A DNA stretch of 64,000 bases. It comes from Pseudomonadota bacterium (GTDB lineage: Bacteria; Pseudomonadota; Gammaproteobacteria; Xanthomonadales; SZUA-38). A program made the position numbers and the translations under genes. Under the pieces are notes generated by a model. The model was not told where the DNA came from and did no database searches. It worked only from the letters and a program-made list of their open reading frames with translations. The number at the start of each line of letters is the position of its first letter. The first letter of the stretch is position 1. Below are positions 18,156-26,492 of the stretch, in pieces. The stretch spans positions 22,363 through 86,362 of the forward strand of contig JBCCCR010000031.1 in assembly GCA_039033415.1 (NCBI GenBank). The letters are read 5' to 3'.

Positions 18156-18962
18156 TCAGGCAACTCGCTTCAGAATCAGTTCCAAAACCAGTTTGCTCCC
18201 AAAATAGGCGACCAGCAACACGGCGGCGCCGGCCAGGGTCAGCCTGACAGCGGTGCGTCCGCGCCAGCCAAACTGCCAACGGCCCCAGAGCAAGAGGCCA
18301 AAAACCACCCAGGCGCAGATCGACAGAACGGTCTTGTGGACCAGATGCTGGGCCATCATGTCGTCGACAAACAGCATCCCGGTGACCAGGGCCAGGGTGA
18401 GCAACAGAAAACCCATGGTGATGACCTGGAACAACAGCTGTTCCATCCGCTGTAGCGGTGGCAGGTTGTTGAGCACCAGCAGGCCACCGCCCCGCAGGGC
18501 CCGATCCTGCAGCAGGATCACGGTCGCCTGGGCGGCGGCGATACAGAGCAGGGCGAACGCCATCACCGACAGGGCCGCGTGAACATTGAGTTGCCAGCCG
18601 AGTTCCTTGAGCACCACAATCTTCACGCCCCAGACCAGCTGGAGCGATACGGTCAACGCGGCCAGGGGAAACAAAACCAATCCCAGGTTCATCACCGGTC
18701 GAATGAGCGTGCCCGCGAGCACCATCATGACCGTGAGCCAGGCAGCGGCGGACAGCATGTAGAAAAACCCGAGATTCAGCTGACCCTCAGAGCCGCTCAG
18801 GATCCAGAGCAACGCACCGTGGCACAGCGCAGCGGCGGCGATGGCGAGCAGCAGCGGCCGGCGGTGTGCGTCCTGGCTGGGCGCGCGAATGCGCATCAGC
18901 GCAAGCGTTGCGCCGACAATATAGAGAAAGATGCTGGGCAGACCCGCAATGACCGGACTCAT
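18156..18962 (-). CDS. ypjD: CcsA/YpjD-like inner-membrane protein
   Basis: 268 residues with eight hydrophobic helices and a CcsA/ResC-type cytochrome c assembly fold. Histidines in the central helices (WQLNVHAALSVMAFALL; QHLVHKTVLSICAWVVFG) match positions used for haem handling in CcsA. In gammaproteobacteria this gene sits divergent from ffh, as here, and is thought to be part of the CorB-associated unit more than a true cytochrome c maturation factor. Function is inferred. Confidence 0.88.
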   Translation of the reverse strand: MSPVIAGLPSIFLYIVGATLALMRIRAPSQDAHRRPLLLAIAAAALCHGALLWILSGSEGQLNLGFFYMLSAAAWLTVMMVLAGTLIRPVMNLGLVLFPLAALTVSLQLVWGVKIVVLKELGWQLNVHAALSVMAFALLCIAAAQATVILLQDRALRGGGLLVLNNLPPLQRMEQLLFQVITMGFLLLTLALVTGMLFVDDMMAQHLVHKTVLSICAWVVFGLLLWGRWQFGWRGRTAVRLTLAGAAVLLVAYFGSKLVLELILKRVA

Positions 18963-19049
18963 CCGGAAATCATCGCATAAATCGGCGGTGTGATGCCCGC
19001 TTTGCCGGCTTATAATGGCCTCCCGCTTAGTTATTGGTATTCGGCTCCT

Positions 19050-20429
19050 ATGTTCCAGTCGCTGTCAGATCGCCTCGCCGCAACCTTCCAACAGGTCCGT
19101 GGCCACGGCCGCATCACCGAAGAGAACATCACCCAATCGCTCCGCGATGTCCGCATAGCGCTGCTGGAGGCCGACGTTGCCCTGCCGGTGGTGACGCAGT
19201 TTGTTGCGCAGGTTAAGACACGTGCGTTGGGGCAGGAGGTGCTGCGTTCAATCAGCCCGGATCAGGCCTTTATTAAGGTGGTTCAGGATGAGCTGACCGA
19301 GATCCTGGGTGGCCAAAACGCGGCGCTCAACCTGAACGTGCAGCCGCCGGCAGTCATTCTTCTGGCCGGTTTGCAGGGCTCGGGTAAGACCACCACCACC
19401 GGCAAGCTCGCCCGACTGCTCAAAAACGAACACGGCAAGAAGGTGATGGTGGTGAGCTGCGACGTGCATCGCCCAGCCGCCATCGACCAGCTCCAGACGC
19501 TCGCCGCGCAGGAGGAGGTCGCGTTTCACCCCTCTGACGTCAGTCAGAAAGCTGAGGCGATCGCCAAAGATGCGCTGGCCGCCGCCAAAAAACAGTTTAT
19601 GGACGTGCTGCTCGTCGACACCGCCGGGCGCCTGGCGATTGACGAAGCGCTTATGGCTGAGGTGCAGCGCATCGCTGGCGCTGTTACGCCTGCGGAGACG
19701 CTGTTTGTGGTGGACGCCATGACGGGACAGGACGCCGCCGCGACCGCCAAGGCGTTTCACGACGCGTTGGCCATTACCGGCGTGGTGCTGACCAAGGTTG
19801 ATGGTGACGCTCGCGGTGGCGCTGCGCTGTCGGTCCGCCAGGTGACCGGGCAACCGGTAAAATTCATGGGGGTCGGGGAAAAGACTGACGCGCTGCAGGC
19901 GTTCCATCCCGAGAGGATCGCATCACGCATCCTCGGCATGGGTGACGTGCTGACGCTGGTCGAGGAAGCACAGCGAAAGGTTGACGCGGACAAGGCGCAG
20001 AAGCTGGCGCGGAAGGTCAGCCGTGGCAAGCGCTTTAGCCTCGAGGACTTTCGCGATCAGCTTGAGCAGATGCAGAACATGGGCGGGATGACCTCCATGA
20101 TGGACAAGCTGCCCGGCATGGGTCAGATTCCGGACGCGGTGAAGTCCAAGGTGGATGACCGCGACACCGTTCGAATGATCGCGATGATCAACTCGATGAC
20201 CCCCCAGGAGCGACAGTTCCCTGATTTAATGAATAAAGGCTCCCGCAAGCGCCGCGTCGCCAACGGGTCCGGTACCACTATCCAGGACCTCAACAAGCTG
20301 CTGAAGCAGTACAACCAGATGCAGCGCATGATGAAGAAGTTTGGCAAGGGCGGTATGAAGGGCCTGATGAAAAAAATGCAGGGCCGGATGCCCCCTGGCG
20401 GGATGCCGCCCGGCTTTCCGGGGCGTTAG
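19050..20429 (+). CDS. ffh: signal recognition particle protein Ffh
   Basis: 459 residues. An N domain (from MFQSLSDRLAATFQQV) is followed by the G domain with P-loop GLQGSGKTTTTGKL near residue 106, DTAGRL and TKVDGDARGG, then the methionine-rich M domain (GMTSMMDKLPGMGQIP; C-terminal GGMPPGFPGR). It binds signal sequences and 4.5S RNA and delivers ribosomes to FtsY at the membrane. The frame extends back to 18990, but homology starts at ATG 19050. Confidence 0.97.
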   Translation: MFQSLSDRLAATFQQVRGHGRITEENITQSLRDVRIALLEADVALPVVTQFVAQVKTRALGQEVLRSISPDQAFIKVVQDELTEILGGQNAALNLNVQPPAVILLAGLQGSGKTTTTGKLARLLKNEHGKKVMVVSCDVHRPAAIDQLQTLAAQEEVAFHPSDVSQKAEAIAKDALAAAKKQFMDVLLVDTAGRLAIDEALMAEVQRIAGAVTPAETLFVVDAMTGQDAAATAKAFHDALAITGVVLTKVDGDARGGAALSVRQVTGQPVKFMGVGEKTDALQAFHPERIASRILGMGDVLTLVEEAQRKVDADKAQKLARKVSRGKRFSLEDFRDQLEQMQNMGGMTSMMDKLPGMGQIPDAVKSKVDDRDTVRMIAMINSMTPQERQFPDLMNKGSRKRRVANGSGTTIQDLNKLLKQYNQMQRMMKKFGKGGMKGLMKKMQGRMPPGGMPPGFPGR

Positions 20430-20484
20430 CCGCCGCAGGCGCAAGGATCCGGCCGCCTGGCTGGGATCTGGACCGGTATCCGAA

Positions 20485-20504
20485 GCGGGGCCGAAAAACC
20501 CCGC
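20485..20504 (+). terminator. weak hairpin downstream of ffh
   Basis: GCGGGG (20485-20490) and CCCCGC (20499-20504) form a 6-bp stem with an A-rich loop. The following sequence is AAAAGCCTTTATTTTT, so the T-run is displaced. Could be a poor terminator or just a structured leader. Confidence 0.3.
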
Positions 20505-20533
20505 AAAAGCCTTTATTTTTGACGTCCGTGATG

Positions 20534-20546
20534 TAAAATGGCGCGC
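20534..20546 (+). promoter_or_regulatory. candidate rpsP operon promoter, -10 and GC-rich discriminator
   Basis: TAAAAT (20534-20539) is followed by GGCGCGC, the GC-rich discriminator typical of ribosomal-protein promoters under stringent control. No good -35 is visible 17 bases upstream (TTGACG at 20518 is too close), so recognition may rest on the -10 and upstream A/T sequence. Confidence 0.4.
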
Positions 20547-20597
20547 TTTTGTTTGCGCAGGTAGCCACGCGGTGGCCCCTCAGCAGGATTAATAAGA

Positions 20598-20858
20598 ATG
20601 GTTAGAATCAGATTGTCTCGAGGCGGCGCCAAGAAGCGGCCCTTTTATCACGTGGTCGTGACCGATCAGCGCAACAAGCGCGACGGACGTTACATCGAGC
20701 GCGTCGGCTTCTTCAACCCCGTAGCCCGGGGACAGGAAGAGCGTCTTCGCCTGGATGCCGAGCGCATCGCCCATTGGGTGGGTGTTGGCGCGCAGATTTC
20801 TGATCGCGTGCGCTCACTCATGAAGGAAGCGCAAGCCGCCGAAGCGGCCGCAGCGTAA
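20598..20858 (+). CDS. rpsP: 30S ribosomal protein S16
   Basis: 86 residues. [20 protein letters not shown] is the conserved N-terminus of S16, and [12 protein letters not shown] and [15 protein letters not shown] follow. It binds 16S rRNA in the 30S body. First gene of the canonical rpsP-rimM-trmD-rplS operon, all four present in order. Confidence 0.98.
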   Translation: MVRIRLSRGGAKKRPFYHVVVTDQRNKRDGRYIERVGFFNPVARGQEERLRLDAERIAHWVGVGAQISDRVRSLMKEAQAAEAAAA

Positions 20859-20865
20859 GTCAGCC

Positions 20866-21357
20866 GTGGTCGAGCGCGTCGTTTTAGGGCGCGTGGCCGG
20901 CCACCATGGGCTTCGCGGCTGGCTGAAAGTGCTGTCGTTTACCGACCCGCGCGAAGGCCTGTTTGCTTACGAGTCGCTGTATTTGGGCGACAGTGCGGCG
21001 GTTGAGTTCGAGAGTCAGGTTCGCGGCAAGCTGCTGCTGCTGCGGCCAGCCGGGGCGAGCAGCCGCGAAGACGCTGAGGTCTGGCGAGACGCGGAAATCT
21101 GGCTGCCAAAGAGTGACATGCCAGAGCCTGAGCCGGGCGAATACTACTGGCACGACCTCGAGGGCTGCAGCGTTGAGACTGTCGATGGACAGCCGCTCGG
21201 AACGGTGGATCGGATGATGGCCACCGGAGCCAACGACGTGATGGTGGTCCTGGGTACACAGGAGATCTTGATCCCGTTTGTCCAGGGCGTTTACGTGATG
21301 AGCGTGGACATCGGATCGAAACGGATCACGGTGGACTGGGATCCGGAGGCGCTTTAG
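20866..21357 (+). CDS. rimM: ribosome maturation factor RimM
   Basis: 163 residues from GTG. The N-terminal RimM domain (VVLGRVAGHHGLRGWLKV) and C-terminal PRC barrel (EYYWHDLEGCSV; LIPFVQGVYVMSVD) are complete. It helps assemble the 30S head and processes 16S rRNA. It begins 7 bases after rpsP. Confidence 0.96.
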   Translation: MVERVVLGRVAGHHGLRGWLKVLSFTDPREGLFAYESLYLGDSAAVEFESQVRGKLLLLRPAGASSREDAEVWRDAEIWLPKSDMPEPEPGEYYWHDLEGCSVETVDGQPLGTVDRMMATGANDVMVVLGTQEILIPFVQGVYVMSVDIGSKRITVDWDPEAL

Positions 21358-21422
21358 CGACCAGCCCGAGCCAGGCGCTGGGTCGACCGAAGCGGCCTCA
21401 CGGAACGCGACCGGGCGGGTTG

Positions 21423-22187
21423 ATGATGCGAATCGACGTGATAACGCTGTTTCCCGACGGTTTCAGCCGTTGTCTGGAAATGGGCGTCACCGGTCGGGCC
21501 TTGCGCGACGGCCTGGCGGAGCTAAAGACCTGGAATCCCCGGGACTTTGCCCCCGATGCCCGAGGTACCGTGGACGATCGTCCCTTTGGGGGCGGACCGG
21601 GCATGGTGATGGCAGCGCCGGTGCTGGCCAGCTGCATTGACGCGGCTTTGGCGGATGCGGCGCCTGCGCCGATCCGCTATCTGAGTCCGCAGGGCCAGCG
21701 GATCTGTCAGGGTGACCTGGAGCGCTGGGCCGAGGAGCCCAGAAATGTTTGGCTCTGTGGTCGTTATGAAGGGGTCGATGAGCGACTGCTCGATCGGCCC
21801 AATTTGGAACAGTGGTCGCTTGGCGATTTTGTGCTGAGCGGTGGCGAGCTGGCCGCAGCCGCGGTGCTGGATGGCGTGATCCGTCTCCTGCCGGGGGCGC
21901 TGGGCCACGCTGAGTCTGCTGACCAGGACTCGTTCAGCAGCGGTTTGCTGGACTGCCCGCACTACACCCGACCGGTGGAGTGGCGGGGACAGGAAGTCCC
22001 GGAGGTCCTGCGGTCCGGGGACCATGGCGCGGTAGCGCGCTGGCGGCTGAAGCAGTCGCTGGGACAGACCTGGCTAAAGCGGCCAGAGCTGCTGAATGAA
22101 CGTGGCATGTCGCCTGACGAGGCGCACCTGCTGGAAGAATTTTTACAAGAGCGGCACGACGGTGCCCGAAACCAGAGAGAACCGTGA
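21423..22187 (+). CDS. trmD: tRNA (guanine-N1)-methyltransferase
   Basis: 254 residues. SPOUT-family motifs are clear: [11 protein letters not shown] at the N-terminus, [11 protein letters not shown] and [13 protein letters not shown] in the knot region, and [13 protein letters not shown]. It methylates G37 of tRNAs reading CUN, CCN and CGG codons with S-adenosylmethionine. TTG 21420, ATG 21423 and ATG 21426 are consecutive possible starts; ATG 21423 is chosen. Confidence 0.97.
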   Translation: MMRIDVITLFPDGFSRCLEMGVTGRALRDGLAELKTWNPRDFAPDARGTVDDRPFGGGPGMVMAAPVLASCIDAALADAAPAPIRYLSPQGQRICQGDLERWAEEPRNVWLCGRYEGVDERLLDRPNLEQWSLGDFVLSGGELAAAAVLDGVIRLLPGALGHAESADQDSFSSGLLDCPHYTRPVEWRGQEVPEVLRSGDHGAVARWRLKQSLGQTWLKRPELLNERGMSPDEAHLLEEFLQERHDGARNQREP

Positions 22188-22540
22188 TGAGCGACATCAT
22201 CAAACAACTCGAACAAGAACAGATGGGCCGGGAGCTTCCGGATTTTGGTCCGGGCGATACCGTAGTGGTCAACGTCAAGGTTGTTGAAGGCAGCCGCGAG
22301 CGCCTCCAGGCGTTCGAAGGGACGGTGATTGCGCTGCGAAACCGGGGTTTGAACTCGGCGTTCACGGTGCGCAAGATCTCTCACGGCGAAGGCGTCGAGC
22401 GGGTCTTTCAGACCTACAGCCCGCAGATCGATTCTGTGACCGTCAAACGTCGCGGTCGGGTACGACGCGCCAAGCTCTACTACCTGCGCGGTCGCGAGGG
22501 TAAAGCGGCTCGGATCAAGGAGAAACTCGCGCGGCGGTAA
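22187..22540 (+). CDS. rplS: 50S ribosomal protein L19
   Basis: 117 residues. [20 protein letters not shown] and the basic C-terminus ([20 protein letters not shown]) are typical of L19, which lies at the 30S-50S interface. ATG 22187 overlaps the trmD stop (TGATG) and has AGAGAGA upstream; GTG 22184 is an alternative. Last gene of the operon, followed by a strong terminator. Confidence 0.97.
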   Translation: MSDIIKQLEQEQMGRELPDFGPGDTVVVNVKVVEGSRERLQAFEGTVIALRNRGLNSAFTVRKISHGEGVERVFQTYSPQIDSVTVKRRGRVRRAKLYYLRGREGKAARIKEKLARR

Positions 22541-22561
22541 CGCCCGCCGCGTCGACAAGAA

Positions 22562-22586
22562 AACCCGGTTCGCGCCGGGTTTTTTT
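22562..22586 (+). terminator. Rho-independent terminator of the rpsP-rplS operon
   Basis: AACCCGG (22562-22568) pairs with CCGGGTT (22575-22581) around a TTCGCG loop, and the 3' arm runs into a T-run (22580-22586). A textbook intrinsic terminator 21 bases after rplS. Confidence 0.92.
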
Positions 22587-22593
22587 GTGGGCG

Positions 22594-22622
22594 CTTGAAA
22601 AATGGGGTATCCGCTCCCAACT
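22594..22622 (+). promoter_or_regulatory. sigma-32 (heat-shock) type promoter of htpG
   Basis: CTTGAAA (22594-22600) matches the sigma-32 -35 consensus exactly. After 15 bases comes CCCAACT (22616-22622), close to the CCCATnT -10. Position, 34 bases before the htpG ATG, and the known heat-shock control of htpG fit. Confidence 0.72.
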
Positions 22623-22655
22623 GCCTAGCAACACTCAGAAACAGATCGAATCGCT

Positions 22656-24587
22656 ATGACCGAAACGCTCAAGCCCGAACAGCATGAATTTCAGGCGGAG
22701 GTGCGTCAGGTGCTGGACCTGATGGTTCACTCCCTGTACTCCAATAAAGAAATTTTTCTCCGTGAGCTGATTTCGAACGCGTCAGACGCGCTGGATAAGC
22801 TGCGTTTTGAGGCGCTCTCCGATGACTCCCTCTACGCCGGCGACGCTGAGCTCAAGGTGCAGGTGTCGTTTGATAAAGATGCCGGGACGCTCATGGTCTC
22901 CGACAACGGCATCGGCATGAGTCACGACGAGCTGCTGGAAAACCTGGGTACCATCGCCCGGTCCGGGACGCGAAAGTTTCTCGATGCGCTCAGCGGTGAC
23001 GCGCGCACCGATTCCAATCTGATTGGTCAGTTCGGCGTTGGCTTTTACTCGGCGTTTATCGTCGCGGACCAGGTCACCGTGCAGTCCCGGCGCGCGGGAG
23101 ATGACGAGACGTGGCAGTGGGTATCCGACGGACAGGGGGCTTTTACGCTGGAGCCGGTCGGGGAAGATGCGGTCAATCGCGGCACGCGCATTATTCTCAC
23201 GCTCAAGGAAGACGAAAGTGAGTTCCTGGCCGATTACCGGCTTCGCTCGCTGATCAGCAAGTATTCAGACCACATTGCGTTTCCTATCCAGATGCACAAA
23301 GTGCAGCCGCCGCCGGCCGCTGAGGAAGACAGCGACGAGGACATCGTCGACGTGCCGGCTGAGCCCGAGTGGGAATCGGTCAACCAGGCTTCAGCACTCT
23401 GGTCTCGTCCGCGGCAAGAGATCGATGACGACGAGTACAAGAGCTTCTACAAGCACGTCTCCAACGACTTCAACGACCCGCTGCGGTGGTCTCACAACCG
23501 GGTTGAGGGCAATCAGTCGTTTACGACACTGCTGTACCTGCCGGAGAAGCCGCCGTTCGATCTGATGATGGGGCGCGAGGAGCGCCATGGCCTGAAGCTT
23601 TACGTGCGTCGGGTCTTCATCATGGACGCCGCTGAGCAGCTGCTGCCAACCTATCTGCGCTTTGTGCGAGGTGTGGTGGATTCCGACGATCTGCCGCTGA
23701 ACGTGTCGCGGGAAATTCTGCAGGACAACGCGCTGGTGAAGAAAATCCGCGCGTCGGTGGTCAAGCGTGTGCTCGGCATGCTGGAGCAGCTCACCGACGA
23801 GACCGAAACCTACAAGGAGTTCTGGAAGGGGTTCGGGGAGGTGCTGAAGGAAGGGGTAGTGGAGGACTTTTCCAACCAGGAGAAGCTGCTGAAACTCGCT
23901 CGCTTTGCGTCGACCGCCAACAGCGACGCGGAGCCGACCACCAGCCTCGACGACTACCTGGGGCGCATGAATTCCGGGCAGGACAAGATTTACTACGTGA
24001 CCGCCGACAGCCACCAGGCGGCGCTGAACAGCCCGCACCTTGAGGTCTTTCGAAAGCAGGGTATCGAGGTGCTGCTGATGTCTGACCGGGTGGACGAGTG
24101 GATGATGGGCCACGTCCGTGAGTACGACGGCAAGCCTTTCCAGTCCGTGGCCAAAGGTGATCTCGACCTGTCCAATCTGGAAGACGAAGACGCCAAGAAG
24201 CAGCGTGAAGAAAAAGCCAGCGAGGCCGCGCCGTTGCTGGATCGCCTCAAAAAGGCCCTGGATGAGCAGGTGGAAGAGGTGAAGGTCAGCAATCGTTTGA
24301 CCGACTCACCGTCCTGCATTGTGCTGGCTGAACACGATATGGCCCTGCACATGCAGCAGCTGATGAAGCAGGCCGGGCACGAGATGCCGGGCTCCAAGCC
24401 GTCGCTGGAGATCAATCCGGATCATCCGCTGGTCGCGCGGGCTTCGGCCGTGACCGACGAGGAACGCTTTTCCGACTGGGCCCACCTGCTCTTTGAGCAG
24501 GCGCTGCTGGCCGAAGGTGGGCAGCTGTCCGATCCGGCGTCCTACGTGAAGCGGGTCAACAGCTTGTTAACCGCATCTGACGACTGA
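22656..24587 (+). CDS. htpG: molecular chaperone HtpG (Hsp90)
   Basis: 643 residues. The GHKL ATPase domain has ELISNASDALDKLR, VSDNGIGMS and LIGQFGVGFYSAF; the middle domain has DSDDLPLNVSREILQ with the catalytic arginine loop (LQDNALVKKIR); the C-terminal dimerisation domain is intact. It is the cytosolic Hsp90. The hslR gene follows with its reading frame overlapping this stop. Confidence 0.97.
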   Translation: MTETLKPEQHEFQAEVRQVLDLMVHSLYSNKEIFLRELISNASDALDKLRFEALSDDSLYAGDAELKVQVSFDKDAGTLMVSDNGIGMSHDELLENLGTIARSGTRKFLDALSGDARTDSNLIGQFGVGFYSAFIVADQVTVQSRRAGDDETWQWVSDGQGAFTLEPVGEDAVNRGTRIILTLKEDESEFLADYRLRSLISKYSDHIAFPIQMHKVQPPPAAEEDSDEDIVDVPAEPEWESVNQASALWSRPRQEIDDDEYKSFYKHVSNDFNDPLRWSHNRVEGNQSFTTLLYLPEKPPFDLMMGREERHGLKLYVRRVFIMDAAEQLLPTYLRFVRGVVDSDDLPLNVSREILQDNALVKKIRASVVKRVLGMLEQLTDETETYKEFWKGFGEVLKEGVVEDFSNQEKLLKLARFASTANSDAEPTTSLDDYLGRMNSGQDKIYYVTADSHQAALNSPHLEVFRKQGIEVLLMSDRVDEWMMGHVREYDGKPFQSVAKGDLDLSNLEDEDAKKQREEKASEAAPLLDRLKKALDEQVEEVKVSNRLTDSPSCIVLAEHDMALHMQQLMKQAGHEMPGSKPSLEINPDHPLVARASAVTDEERFSDWAHLLFEQALLAEGGQLSDPASYVKRVNSLLTASDD

Positions 24588-24961
24588 AAACGCTGAGCGA
24601 TTCGGTTCGCATCGATCGCTGGCTTTGGGCGGCCCGGCTGTTCAAGACCCGCGGGTTGGCCAAAGCAGCGCTCGACGGCGGTAAGGTCGATCTCAACGGT
24701 CAGCGCGCGAAGCCTTCTAAGGCGGTCAAAGTCGGCGACCGGCTGGAGGTGAGCCGCGAAGACTTTCGCCTCGAACTTGAGGTCCTGGGGCTGAGCGACC
24801 GCCGCCTGGGCGCTGCGCTGGCGGCCGAGCTGTATCAGGAAAGTGAGGCCAGTGCGGCCGCCCGCGAGGAGGCGCTGGCGCGACGGCGCGAGCGCAGGGA
24901 CGCGGGTCGGCCCGACAAACGATCTCGCCGCCTGCTAAAAGCGCTCAAGGGGATCCGCTAA
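24584..24961 (+). CDS. hslR: heat-shock protein 15, ribosome-associated S4 protein (non-canonical start)
   Basis: 125 residues if started at CTG 24584. S4 domain: VRIDRWLWAARLFKTRGLAK and DLNGQRAKPSKAVKVGD, then a basic C-terminal tail, matching Hsp15, which rescues stalled 50S subunits carrying nascent chains. No ATG, GTG or TTG precedes the S4 domain after the in-frame stop at 24578; the first is TTG 24656, which would delete the first S4 helix. CTG 24584 overlaps the htpG stop as CTGA, the same geometry as ATGA coupling. Identity is firm; start codon is inferred. Confidence 0.85.
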   Translation: MKTLSDSVRIDRWLWAARLFKTRGLAKAALDGGKVDLNGQRAKPSKAVKVGDRLEVSREDFRLELEVLGLSDRRLGAALAAELYQESEASAAAREEALARRRERRDAGRPDKRSRRLLKALKGIR

Positions 24962-25116
24962 CGGCTTGGCCCCTTGGGTCCGGTCCCTGATTGGGCGCGC
25001 GTCTAAGGGTTGACGCAGCGACCCGGTCCGTCAATCATGCCCGCCCAGCACCGCCGGATGAGGAGCGCCGCTCCAGACATCCGGGCTCGATCCAGCCTCT
25101 CCGGAGTCCGCGTTCC

Positions 25117-26367
25117 ATGGAAGAAAACACCGCCCTGATCACTAATGATGCTGTGGTATTTGGCCTGCTGGCGCTGATTCTTGGGCTGGTTTTTTACACC
25201 AGTCACAGCACGGCCCGGTTCTGGCGGAAGTTCTACGGCGTAGTTCCTGCGCTACTCCTTTGTTACTTCATTCCGGCCATCTTCAACACGCTCGGTGTGA
25301 TCGACGGGGAAGCCTCGCGACTTTACTTTGTCGCCTCTCGATACCTGCTGCCGGCCGCGTTGATTCTGCTGACGTTGAGCATCGACCTGAAGGGTGTGAT
25401 TGGGCTCGGACCTAAGGCGCTCATCATGTTTTTCACCGGCACCGTCGGGGTCATGATCGGCGGACCGATCGCGCTGCTGTTGGTGGGACTTGCGGTGCCG
25501 GAGCTGCTGCAGGCAGACGGGCCGGAGGCAGTCTGGCGCGGAATGACAACGGTTGCCGGCAGCTGGATCGGTGGCGGAGCCAACCAGGCGGCGATGAAAG
25601 AGGTGTTCGAGGTCGGCAACGATGTCTTTGCGCAGATGGTTGCGGTTGACGTGATTGTCGCCAACATCTGGATGGCGGTGCTCCTGATCATGGCCGGTAA
25701 CCAGAAGCGCATCGATGCCTTCACCGGAGCTGATGACTCCAGCATTGACGTGCTGAAAAACAAGATCGAAACCTATGAGGCGGAACACGCTCGCGTCATC
25801 ACCACCAAAGACTTGATGCTGATGGCCATGGTGGCGTTCGGCGGTACCGGCATTGCGCACGCCTGCGCGGGCTTTATTGCGCCCACGCTGGCTGAAGCAG
25901 CGCCCGGCCTGAGCCGCTTCAGCCTGACCTCTACCTTTTTCTGGATCGTCGTCATCGCAACCACCATCGGTCTGGTCGTGTCTTTTACCCGAACGCGCGA
26001 GCTTGAGGATGCTGGCGCCTCAAAGGTAGGTTCGGCTTTTGTCTACATTCTGGTTGCTACGATCGGCATGCACATGGACATTAAGGCCGTGGCGGAAGCG
26101 CCGCTGCTGTTTGCGGTCGGGCTGGTGTGGATCAGCATTCACGCGGGGCTGCTGCTGACCGTGGGCTACCTCATCAAGGCACCGCTGTTTTTTGTTGCGG
26201 TGGGAAGCCAGGCGAACGTGGGTGGCGCAGCCTCAGCGCCGGTGGTGGCGTCCGCCTTTCACCCCTCCCTGGCGCCGGTCGGCGTGTTGCTGGCGGTGCT
26301 GGGATATGCCCTCGGGACTTATGGTGCTTGGATCTGCGGGCAAATGATGCGCATCGTATCCGGATGA
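25117..26367 (+). CDS. DUF819 family membrane protein
   Basis: 416 residues and about 11-12 hydrophobic helices. Conserved DUF819 segments include GSWIGGGANQAAMKEVFEVG (about residue 147) and FFVAVGSQANVGGAASAPVV near the C-terminus, both in membrane-spanning glycine-rich loops. The family (YjcL-like) is thought to be transporters of unknown substrate. ATG 25117 is chosen because the first hydrophobic helix starts just after it; the frame opens earlier at 24991. Confidence 0.82.
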   Translation: MEENTALITNDAVVFGLLALILGLVFYTSHSTARFWRKFYGVVPALLLCYFIPAIFNTLGVIDGEASRLYFVASRYLLPAALILLTLSIDLKGVIGLGPKALIMFFTGTVGVMIGGPIALLLVGLAVPELLQADGPEAVWRGMTTVAGSWIGGGANQAAMKEVFEVGNDVFAQMVAVDVIVANIWMAVLLIMAGNQKRIDAFTGADDSSIDVLKNKIETYEAEHARVITTKDLMLMAMVAFGGTGIAHACAGFIAPTLAEAAPGLSRFSLTSTFFWIVVIATTIGLVVSFTRTRELEDAGASKVGSAFVYILVATIGMHMDIKAVAEAPLLFAVGLVWISIHAGLLLTVGYLIKAPLFFVAVGSQANVGGAASAPVVASAFHPSLAPVGVLLAVLGYALGTYGAWICGQMMRIVSG

Positions 26368-26492
26368 CGCAGTTCATCGTGGATATGGTAGCAGCGAGGA
26401 AGGCGCTGAACTAAGATAGCGCGGCTAAATTCTGGCCGCTTTAGGCTGACGGGCAGGCCCACACCTGTGGGGTGCCGAAGCAGGAGTAACCA

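Noticed and set aside
24656..24961. hslR starting at TTG 24656
   Set aside because: It would remove the RIDRWLWAARLFK part of the S4 domain that all Hsp15 proteins have.
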